Assembly: GCA_018398765.1 (NCBI GenBank) | Contig: JAHBMJ010003350.1 | Location: 1-11,407 of the forward strand | Direction: 5' to 3' | Source of the DNA: Chromera velia | Taxonomy: Eukaryota; Sar; Chromeraceae | Length of the DNA stretch: 11,407 nucleotides | In this document: positions 1 through 7,646 of the stretch, piece after piece | Position numbering within the stretch: the stretch's first letter is position 1 | Layout of the letters: each line of letters starts with the position of its first letter | Position numbers and translations under genes: made by a program | Notes under the pieces: model-generated | Databases searched by the model: none | What the model was told of the DNA's origin: nothing | What the model saw: only the letters and a program-made list of their open reading frames with translations

Positions 1-13
1 TCGCTCTTTGCAG

Positions 14-200
14 GTTGTGTTCGACTCTCGCGGTAAGTCACCACATGTTCCGTGCTCCTCCGGACTCAGTAGGTCAGACGAAGCCGAAACGGAAGAATAG
101 AACTAGAATTGGAGCTGAATGTATCTTTTAATTATTCACTCAGTGTTATTGAAGTCAGTGAAGGTCGGTTCAGATCGCTTCAAGTCAATTCTTCCAGAAG
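14..200 (+). other. Two small splice-flanked segments at the left edge (possible exons of an unidentified gene)
   Basis: Segment 14-32 is preceded by TTTGCAG and followed by a strong donor, GTAAGT. Segment 144-200 is preceded by a pyrimidine-containing TTCACTCAG and followed by AAG|GTAAGTC. The first follows the GCAG acceptor rule seen in the two solid genes of the window; the second does not. Segment 144-200 is 57 nt and is open in one frame (reading V-I-E-V-S-E-G-R...). No protein family is recognisable from so few codons, and no matching downstream exon was found. They may be the 3' part of a gene lying to the left, or chance. Confidence 0.25.
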
Positions 201-326
201 GTAAGTCAACTCGATTTGGGATTCAATTCTGTTACTCCGAGGTCAAGTTTTTAATCGATTCTTTCTTTTCTTTTTTTTTCAAAGTTGCATTTTATGCTTG
301 TTTCCTGCAAAAGTTGCCAATTGTGA

Positions 327-402
327 AAGTGTATCAATTGTGTAAGTGTATCATGTTTGACAGACTTTCATTTTTGAAAGTGTATCAAGTTTGACATACT
401 TT
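327..402. repeat. Short degenerate direct repeat, AAGTGTATCA core
   Basis: The 10-mer AAGTGTATCA occurs at 327-336, 344-353 and 378-387. The second and third copies are followed by similar tails (TGTTTGACAGACTTT and AGTTTGACATACTTT), so the larger unit is about 25-34 nt. The block is AT-rich and non-coding, and lies next to the tRNA-like element. Origin unknown; it could be part of the same mobile element or a local slippage product. Confidence 0.5.
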
Positions 403-462
403 GCCTTAACCGATACGGAACCGATTAATCAGCTTCTTGTGAATTTTCAAAGTCAGGCAAAA

Positions 463-530
463 GAGATGGAGGTGGGAATCGAACCCGAGACCTTCCGCTT
501 CTCAGTCTGCCACCTGGCAGTGCTCACATT
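463..530 (-). mobile_element. Degenerate tRNA-like element, probably SINE-type
   Basis: On the minus strand the segment reads GGTCTCGGGTTCGATTCCC, a good match to a pol III B-box / T-loop (GGTTCGATTCC). Upstream are a D-arm-like hairpin (TGCC AGGT GGCA) and an A-box-like TGGCAGACTG. Only the inner three pairs of the T-stem are canonical, and no convincing acceptor stem or anticodon arm can be drawn, so this is not a functional tRNA. The form (tRNA-like head followed by unrelated sequence) is typical of a tRNA-derived SINE or a tRNA pseudogene. Element ends and target-site duplications were not identified. Confidence 0.4.
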
Positions 531-609
531 TCATCCATTGTGATTCTCCTGATGTCTGCCAAAGGACACAGACAGCAAAACATCTCAGAATAATCAAAGA
601 CTTAAGTTG

Positions 610-625
610 CGGTCTGAGTAGACCG
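610..625. other. Small perfect hairpin (6-bp stem, 4-nt loop)
   Basis: CGGTCT at 610-615 and AGACCG at 620-625 are perfect inverted repeats separated by GAGT. There is no U-tract or neighbouring gene that would suggest a function. It may belong to the neighbouring repeat element. Confidence 0.4.
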
Positions 626-662
626 TAACACCGCCTCGTCTCTCACCGGCGCCGGCAAAATT

Positions 663-2990
663 TTTAACAGGGATCGGGAAGGGCAAAGCGGGTCATGGGG
701 GAAGGGGGAAAAGGGGGAATAATGGGGAAGAGGGGAGAGGAAGGGAAAATGGGGGAAAGAGGGGAAGAGGGGGGTTGCTTCGGGGTGGGGGGGCGAATCG
801 AATCAAGCCTGGCCGAGAGCATGCGAAGTACTAGCGACTGAGTGTGACTGGAGCATCTTTTGTCCGAAGTTGAGAGTTCATGTGTCAAAAGGAACAGTAA
901 AGGGATGAAACGAGACAGAAAGAAGAGACGAGATAGAAAGAAACCAGCGGAGTAGTCTACAATGTGTCTGGTCCCTTCCCTCCCTCCCTTTATACAGCCA
1001 CTAACATGCGCGAAATGTGTTTGTGCTTGACGAGACGACCGAGTCCTTCTGTCAACGAGAACTCGAAGTCGATTGCCTACCCCTACGTCAGCAACATATG
1101 AGACGCGGGCAGAGGACTGCCTGGTTGCCGCCACCGTACGTTTGTGCCTGCGCATGCCCACGACTGCCTGGGACCGCCCTTGCACCCCTGTACTGAACTC
1201 GGGGGAAGGATTAAGTTCATTGTAAAGCTGAGCATCAAAGAGGCAGACTGTGAGAACGACAAGTCGAGCGCCGCACGTGCTGCGCATTCGAAACTTCTGG
1301 AACTCCCTTTGGAAGAGTGACCGTTCTTCTCTCGCGGCTTCTCTTGACTTTGTTTTGTACGTGGCTTGGGAGTCAGACCCCTCGTATAGCTGAGAGTACG
1401 AACGCACGAGGGGGCGCCTTCATTCGTTATCTCCTTCTCGTTTCCTTTTGCTGCTTTGAAACGTTTCGGGTTATCCCTGGCTTCCTCCTTTGAGAAAAAA
1501 AGACTGGAAAAGGCGGAGAGAAAATAAGTAGAAGAGGAGCAAAGAGAGAAAAAATCTTTAAAGAGATGTCTGGTTCAACGAAAAAAGAAGAAAAAGCAAG
1601 GGGACAGCCCGTGCATATCTCTGTGTCCCTTTTGTATCTTCTCCCTGCAGGGGGATGCCGGTGCTTTGGAGGCCCTCTGGGTTCTCTAGGTATCGTCTCT
1701 CTCCCTCACAGCACGGGAGTTGATGGGAGCTTTGGTGGAGCCAGCCGTCTCTGCGCAAGCATCTGCGTGGAGCCAGACAGTATGCCGCCAGACGTCTCCC
1801 TCCGAGAGGTCTGCTCGGGTGCCGTTCATTCGTTGATGTCTGTTCTTGTATGTTGGGTCGATCTTTGGTGTTGTTAACAACAAGCAAAGAGACGCGCATG
1901 CAGTCTTCGGGAAGGAAGTGAGATGGAAGAGAGAGGAGGAAGAGATATGAATACATGTGTGTGAATATATGTGTGTGAGGCTTTCTGCTGCCGCCCTCTA
2001 GTTTCTCCGTCTCTTCACGTTTTGTGCGTACCTCCGTTTGCCCGTCTACTTACATTCAGAAAATTAAGAGAGCTGGAAGGGGATTGCTTGCAGGCGTACT
2101 ATTCTGTCTGTTGCCCGCTTCCTTCCGATAGGCTGGTCTGAGAAAGAGAGAAAGAGTGAGAGAAGGTGAAACGAAGTCAGAAAATGGAGTTGGCTACCTC
2201 TTTCCTTCCACTGGTTCCACCTTTTTCTTTTCGATCACTTTGTTGTTGGTGGTGTTCGATCTGTGTCTTTGTTTTGAGACTATGGAGGTGTTGAAGGCGC
2301 TTTGTTTTTCCGTCTCGCTTCAAGGGAAACAAAGGCGGCATAAAAGAGAAATGAGAGGAAAAGGAAACGGTGGAACTGCACAGGAGTTCAAAGAGTGGAG
2401 ATTTGTCGGAATGAGCCTGTCTATCCCTCTTAGAATTTTTGTATTAGCCCCGTCTCCGCTTTCTGTTTTACTACCTTCCGGTGCCCTTTGATACTATCCC
2501 GTTTACGTAAATGGTCTAGTGAATGGTTTAGCATGTGAAGATCTGAAGTGGTGGGAGTGTGTATATACGTACGTACATACCTAAACTTTTGTCCCGTTAG
2601 TTCTTTGGTTGGCCGCACGTGTCCCTCTGGGTGTGTCTGTTTGTTCTTCTGTAAAAGGTTGATCGGTCTGCCTTTTTTTTTTCCCAGTTTCAGCTGTTTG
2701 CTTCTCTGGCTTCTCACTGTGGCTGCCTTTTCTACTGGCAGTATCGAAACGAACTCTTGTCATGCGGGGTGTGGTGTTGAGAGTTTATGTCCTTTACTTT
2801 TGCTTCCATGGAGCCGCGTTCGCTCGTCTGACTTTACCGCATTGGTGCAAGACCAGCACCTCGGGAAAAGAAAGCAGAGAAGGAAAGCAAAGCGGGAGTG
2901 AAAAGTAAGAAACTGAAAGAGAGAAAGATAAAAAAAAGAAAATAAAGAAAAAATGAGGTAGACGACTGCGAGCGCATGCATCAGCATGGG
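663..2990. other. Region without a supported gene; G-rich tract near its left end
   Basis: About 668-793 is strongly purine/G-rich on the plus strand, with repeated runs of three to seven Gs. The rest is mixed sequence. The longest open frame is on the minus strand (664-1407, 247 codons). Its C-terminal third translates the G-rich tract into Pro/Ser-rich sequence and it resembles no family. Isolated acceptor-like sites exist (CCTGCAG near 1651, TTGCAG near 2092), and a plus-strand stretch near 1713-1830 reads as plausible protein, but no consistent exon chain could be built. An unrecognised gene or UTR is possible. Confidence 0.4.
697..793 (+). other. Clustered G-runs, potential G-quadruplex tract
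   Basis: Runs of four to seven Gs separated by short A-rich spacers fill this stretch. The first four (starting at 697, with spacers of 2, 4 and 6 nt) already meet the usual G-quadruplex pattern, and more follow to 793. It has no coding assignment. The complementary strand would be a C-rich pyrimidine tract. Confidence 0.55.
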
Positions 2991-2993
2991 GAT

Positions 2994-3011
2994 GCATGCA
3001 CTAGTGCATGC
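2994..3011. other. 18-bp perfect palindrome built on GCATGCA half-sites
   Basis: The sequence GCATGCACTAGTGCATGC is identical to its reverse complement over all 18 bases. Further GCATGC/TGCATG copies lie just to the left (about 2973-2979). Such a symmetric double GCATGC site could bind a dimeric regulator; GCATGC/TGCATGC is a known ApiAP2-type motif in apicomplexans. No gene start is evident next to it. Confidence 0.5.
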
Positions 3012-4390
3012 GTGTATGTGACCGCACGGGCCTGACTGCGCCTGACTGTGTCTTGCTCTCTGTCACTCTTCTGTCTAGCATTTCTGTCTCGTTCTTTCTT
3101 TCGCGGAGATATGAGAGGTTAATGAAAAGCTGGAGAAACGTAAGACCTTACATTGGAAAGCTTGCGGGTGTCGAGTGACGGGCTCTGCCGTCAGGTAGAG
3201 ATGGTATGCTTTTGCAGGCCACGAGCAAGCCAACGTCCCTAAAACAGGTTTTTCGAGGAAAGACCTGGCGGGTTGGCGTTGCCGGCGAGGCAGTGGTGAT
3301 AGTACTTTTACGCACGTTAATCTGATTGACTTGCATCAATAGGAGGAAACTTTTCTGCTTGTCAGCTTTCGCATCTGGATATTTTTGACTACCTCCTTAA
3401 AGGTATTCTGTTAGTTGCATGGATTTGCATTGCGTCTGCATGGTTAATCGTGCCCTTTTGCTCGCCTTTTTTCCCTTTCCGTGCATGCTCGAATGTGTTT
3501 GGCTGATCGCGGGGACACGATTTTCTTGTCTGTGGCTAGGGGAGATCTGTGGAGTCCTACCCTGTGGCGCCGCCCTCTGGACCCTCGCATGGCATTGCGT
3601 TGTATCTGAATGAGCCTACGTGCCGACGCCAGGCTCTGCTGCCGCGCTTTGTTTCGTACGTGTCGCGCGCGTCGATCAAAGTTGTTGAAGTCGATCGAGT
3701 CTGACCTTCGTATTCAAGCATGCAACATGTTAGTTGAGCAACGGATAGCATCGTTTGAGTCTGATGTCTGTTTGTCATAGATCAGGAGTCTGAGACTCTG
3801 AGAGAGAGGAAGAGAGAGAAACATAAGTAGAAATTATGTAATGATAGAATGAACCCAGCTAATTGGAATCCCAGATCGCGCTAGAACTTAAACTGATGTA
3901 GGGACGAACCTTCTGTAAACTGTTGCATGACTGAGTGTTGTAGATCTTCTCTAAGGTTCTTATTCTTGCTTTACCTTCTGTCTGGACGCCATAAGGTGGC
4001 CGGACAGGAGGGACAAAGCAGTATGCATTTTAAACATTTTTTATTCAACTAAAACTGCTTTTAAATTTGAATAGAGCTGTAACTCGTACAGCTGTTAAAT
4101 TAATGTCCTGGTAAATATTCTAGGCGCCGAATTGGCCAAAACTTTTTTGTTTTGAATATTACCTCTATAGATGCATGTATACTCCACATAGTTACACATA
4201 TCCTAGCAGCCGTTCGGCCCGGTTCGGGCTCGTTACGGTTTATAGTAGGAATGCTCTTATCCATGTACTATGAATATATCTTCATCAATCAGACATGAAA
4301 TATATCAAGAACACTGAGAACAGATTCATCCGGTCTTTGTGGTTTGAGTCTTGAAGATGGGCTCTCACAAATGGTTTGAGAACAGCAAGC
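3012..4390. other. Region without a supported gene; AT-rich right half with hairpins
   Basis: No convincing exon was found on either strand. Composition falls to AT-rich between about 3780 and 4390. Perfect hairpins are AGCTGTA/TACAGCT (4075-4093, 5-nt loop) and a GC-rich GCCCG/CGGGC (4217-4229, 3-nt loop), which stands out in its AT-rich surroundings. Small open frames at 3148-3339, 3419-3613 and 3557-3778 show no recognisable family and are treated as chance. Confidence 0.4.
4075..4093. other. Perfect 7-bp inverted repeat in AT-rich DNA
   Basis: AGCTGTA (4075-4081) and TACAGCT (4087-4093) flank ACTCG. TTAAATT-like sequence lies on both outer sides, so the symmetry extends imperfectly. No function is assigned. 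Confidence 0.4.
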
Positions 4391-5210
4391 GCCTTTGCAC
4401 GTTGCCCCCTCTTTTTTTGTTCGAGCTTTTAATTGGTATTCCTCTCCTGTCAAAATGAAAATGAATGGAAATATCCCAAACCGAGAGGCGGAAAAACGAT
4501 TATTCGATCATTGCACGAGGTGGAGGAAAAGAAGAGACATGGAACCCCCCTTCGACACTCTCTCCACATGTCTTCGCTCGAGGCCTTCACAAACTGGATA
4601 TGGCGACCTCGTCCCTACCCTCGGTTTTCTCGCTGATCTCCCATGTAGCTCTCATCCTGCCTGCCTGCCTGCGTTTCTTCCTCCAAGTCTAAATTTGCGT
4701 CCGGTTCTTTCGCCGCAAGCGGGAGTCAGTGAGTCACACACAGTCAGTCCACTGTTTCGTGGCTGTTTAAATAAGCGAGCAGACTCAAGAAAACGATTGC
4801 TAACGATTTGCCAGGCACTTCCAATCAAGTTATTTTCCCACCCTTTCAGGCGATCATTTGCAGAGACGGCCACACGAACTCACATGCACACGAACGCACA
4901 TGCATCTTGACGCGAGAGAGATTGAGAGAGAGTAAGGAACATATCCGTGCGCTCTCTCTCTCTTCACTTTAAATCTTGTCCATGCACACACTCACACTCA
5001 CACACACACACGCCGCCAGACAGTCTGCCCGTTGCAAGGTTCCCTCGATGATCCTTCCATCTTCAAGACAAAGAAGAAACGTTGAAACTCATTCGTCCAC
5101 ACATGCACCACCATGCTACAGCGCCCCCTCCTGCCGTTTCCTCCCAAAGTCTGGCTTCACCCCTGCCGGTCCTCCCTTTTTTGTCTCCTCTCCTCTCCTC
5201 TCCTCCCTCC
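4391..5210. other. Sequence downstream of the XPRT gene; no supported gene
   Basis: This stretch lies 3' of the minus-strand XPRT stop and probably includes its 3' UTR. It carries CT/CA-rich simple sequence (about 4950-5010) and four TCTCC units (5184-5203) only eight bases past the stop. A plus-strand open frame at 4395-4910 contains the string T-G-Y-G-D-L-V-P-T (4593-4619) but no membrane segments around it. No clear polyadenylation signal could be chosen. Confidence 0.4.
5184..5203. repeat. (TCTCC)4 microsatellite
   Basis: Four perfect TCTCC units, continuing as an imperfect CCTCC tract to about 5210. On the XPRT sense strand this is a purine (GGAGA) tract right after the stop codon. Confidence 0.7.
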
Positions 5211-6953
5211 TCAGTCCTTGCTCGAGCGCCCCTCCTCCTTGACATCCGGGCCAGCCTGCGAAGAAGAGGGAGGCGCCCCCCCTCCCCCATTCAGACACAG
5301 ACGAATCTTCCCCGTCTCGGGCTCCAGGGATTCGACCACACACGTTGAGAAGATCCGGGAACGGTCCAGATCGGGGCATCTCTTCTCGATCAGCGTGCGC
5401 CCCTCCTCGAACATCTTCTCAACAAGAAAACACATACCCACAACTTCGGCGCCTGCGTACGTGGATGCATGCATGCATGCAGATCCGCGCGTCATTTGCA
5501 GAAACAAGATGGACACACATGGACAGACCACGCCTTCTGTGCATTCTTTACAAGGGAATATGTACCCGCGACGTAGCCGCCTTCTCAAGAAGAAAAAAAA
5601 AACACACAAAAGCGACGTAGCCGCCTTCTCCAGAAAAAAAAAAACAAAAACTACACATAAATCATATTGCATTGCATATATAGTGAACGGCCAAACCAAG
5701 GAACAGGCACACGAAGAAACACACGCGCGCAGGCACGAGTGCATCTGTAAGAGCTCGAATCATCAATTAATTCATTCACCTGCCGGTTCTCCTCACGTCA
5801 ACCTTCGGTTGTGTGCACTGAATCCCAAAGAGAAGAGAAGAGAAGAAAAGCAGCGAGCACGCGGTAATGAGGAAAACACAACACCCGAAAACCAGGCTGA
5901 ACAGTTCATCCACGCCCTACCGAACCCACCCGTGCTGCGCGCCATCTCGTAGAGCACTGCTGCAGTCGTTCCTGTTGCAAGGAAGTCGTCCACAATGAGG
6001 ACTTTGTCGGTCGGCAGAACAAACTCAGACGCGACGTACCTGCAGGCATGCAGACACGAAAGAAGAAGTTGGGGGGGAGGGGACCATTCACGTCCATCTG
6101 GGTGGATAGTTGACAGCCATGAGAAGACCCACACACACACAAAGGGGGGGGGGAGAGGGAGAGAGAGAAAGAGAGGGAAAGAGAGCGAGACAGAGGGGGG
6201 GGGGGGGGGGAGAGAGAGAGAGAGAGAGAGTGCGAGGGGTGCGTGTGTTCTGTTATGTGGCAGGGATGGATGGAGCGACTTGATTCAGATGAGCACAAGG
6301 CAGATTGATGCAGTACAGACGTGCATGCATGCAGGGAGGCAGTGAGCAGAATTAAGAGGAGGTTCACCAACTCACAGGGTCACTTCCTTCTGCCCGGTGC
6401 GAGAGTAGCTGTTGCCCTCGAGGACCTTCATGCCACTCAGGGTAATGGGCTTCTTCTCCCTTGCGAACACATAGGGCACTCTCAGGTGAAGAGCGGTGGC
6501 CTGGGCAGGGGCGACACCGCTCGTTTGAGCTGTCAGGACCTGCATGAACGCATAGCAGGAACGCACAGGAGAGAGAAGCAGGAGACGGGGAGTCGTTCTG
6601 CCCCCACTGTTCCCGCCAGTTTCTTCTCTGACTGTCACTGTCACTTCACAGGATAACATGAAAGGGGCAGTATTAGTATGAAGATGCATGGCTGGAGTGC
6701 GGACCTTGGTGACCCCGAACTCCTTGAACTTGTCAGCAAGCCACTTGCCCGCCTCGTCCATGAGCACCGGGTCCACCTGGTGGTTCACGAAGCTGCGCAA
6801 AAGGGATGAGGGGGGTTGCAGGTCAAGAGCAGTTTCAGTCAATGGCAATGGAATATGAGTGCTGGTGCCTTTGCATGCCTACCTGTTGACTTTGAGGATT
6901 CCTGTAGAGAGAACTTGTCCGTCGGACAAGACCCGATTTTGCATGGCCTCCAT
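5211..6953 (-). CDS. xpt: Xanthine phosphoribosyltransferase, bacterial Xpt type (five exons)
   Basis: This enzyme should convert xanthine plus PRPP to XMP in purine salvage, in the cytosol (no targeting peptide is seen). Exons in sense order are 6953-6883, 6792-6705, 6539-6376, 6039-5930 and 5452-5211; all junction phases agree and give 224 residues. The start follows an in-frame TAA 12 nt upstream and sits in AAAAAATGG. Compared with Bacillus Xpt (194 aa), the N-terminus is collinear. The N-H-Q-V-D-P segment lies at 27-32, with Asn27 at the same number as the bacterial base-site Asn. The PRPP-binding motif V-L-I-V-D-D-F-L-A-T-G-T-T-A lies at 121-134. E-K-M-F-E-E-G-R lies at 156-163, with Lys157 matching the bacterial Lys156. 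Bacterial Xpt has A-N-G-Q after D-D-F-L, whereas this protein has A-T-G-T as in APRTs. The last ~27 residues are a Gly/Pro/Ser/charged tail absent from bacteria. Donors are GTAGGC, GTCCGC, GTGAGT and GTGGGT; acceptors all end in GCAG. Family assignment is firm; substrate preference is inferred. Confidence 0.9.
5466..5481. repeat. (TGCA)4 tract in XPRT intron 4
   Basis: Four perfect TGCA units lie 10 nt on the intron side of the exon 5 acceptor of the XPRT gene. The tract contains overlapping TGCATGCA sites and is self-complementary. Confidence 0.7.
5568..5630. repeat. 44-bp-period direct duplication in XPRT intron 4
   Basis: The 19-mer GCGACGTAGCCGCCTTCTC occurs at 5568-5586 and again at 5612-5630. 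Each copy is followed by an A-rich run (on the XPRT sense strand, a T-rich run precedes each copy). The 44-nt spacing indicates a tandem duplication of sequence plus A-tract. It is intronic and has no coding role. Confidence 0.75.
6129..6230. repeat. Compound purine microsatellite in XPRT intron 3: (AC)n, G-runs, G16, (AG)10
   Basis: The plus strand carries a short (CA) run, a 10-G run, imperfect GAGA sequence, a perfect 16-G run (6195-6210) and ten AG units (6211-6230). On the XPRT sense strand this is a long pyrimidine tract with C16. Long homopurine-homopyrimidine tracts can form triplex DNA and are prone to length change, so exact run lengths in the assembly should be treated with care. 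Confidence 0.85.
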
Positions 6954-7646
6954 TTTTTCCGGTTAATCGATCCAAAGAATTCACACAGAGGCAGAAAAAC
7001 AGAAAAAAACGTCAACAAACCTTTCACGTAGACTGGAATGATGGGTGGTTTGAGTCTGAAGACAGAGGAATGCACCGTGACAGTCAAGTGTGCGACTTTC
7101 TTTCTACTTCCTTCAGTCGTTCTGCATGACAGTTCAATGTGTGAGAATATGTGAGAATGATTCTCGTCTCTCAGTGACGCACGCACGCGGTCGCACGGAG
7201 TTGCTCGCGGAAGGGGGCACTTAATTTTAAGCCTAAAATTTAAGGATCACCTTAATTCGACGTGTCAGACTGATCCCCCAAAGTGCATGAGTGTGTCTTC
7301 CTTCAACGATCGTCTGGGTTCAAATGTGACTTGTCTGACGCTCAGATGGTTTCTGCGCGAGTGTCAGCGACAGGGACTCCAATGCAAGCACTGCTCCACC
7401 TAGAGGTAGTATTAATATGCATGTACGCGTACAAGTCGCACTGTCAGTCGATCGCATTTACGCAGGACTAAGACCTCGCATACGCCTCCTGACCGAAGCA
7501 GATCTCTTCACGTGTGCAGGTACCAGGAAGCCGGCAGGGCAAAAGTTCTCTTGATTGCTCTTCGGGAATTCGCTCGGCTTCACTGCCGGACCCCACTTCA
7601 ACTGTTGATTGAGGAGTTAAAAGATTGCCATTGAACAGAAAGAAAC
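6954..7646. promoter_or_regulatory. Head-to-head intergenic spacer, putative bidirectional promoter
   Basis: The XPRT start (minus strand) and the sensor-gene start (plus strand) face away from each other across 693 bp, so this segment should hold both promoters and 5' UTRs. It contains an inverted repeat, AATTTTA (7223-7229) and TAAAATT (7234-7240), with an AGCC spacer, inside a locally AT-rich patch. No TATA box or initiator can be named with confidence. Short open frames here (6839-7186 minus, 7283-7471 plus, 7468-7653 minus) show no family features. Confidence 0.5.

Noticed and set aside
463-530. Functional tRNA gene
   Set aside because: Only part of the T-arm is canonical; no acceptor stem or anticodon stem of normal geometry can be formed.
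664-1407. Minus-strand open frame of 247 codons
   Set aside because: No recognisable motif. Its C-terminal third is just the translation of the G-rich tract on the other strand, and spurious frames of this length occur elsewhere in the window.
1651-1830. Possible terminal plus-strand exons reading G-D-A-G-A-L-E-A-L and R-E-L-M-G-A-L-V-E-P-A-V
   Set aside because: Joining them would need a 22-31-nt intron or incompatible phases. No upstream exons or family match were found.
5113-5952. Longest plus-strand open frame (279 codons)
   Set aside because: It is antisense to XPRT exon 5, intron 4 and part of exon 4. It owes its openness to biased, simple-sequence composition and shows no family features.
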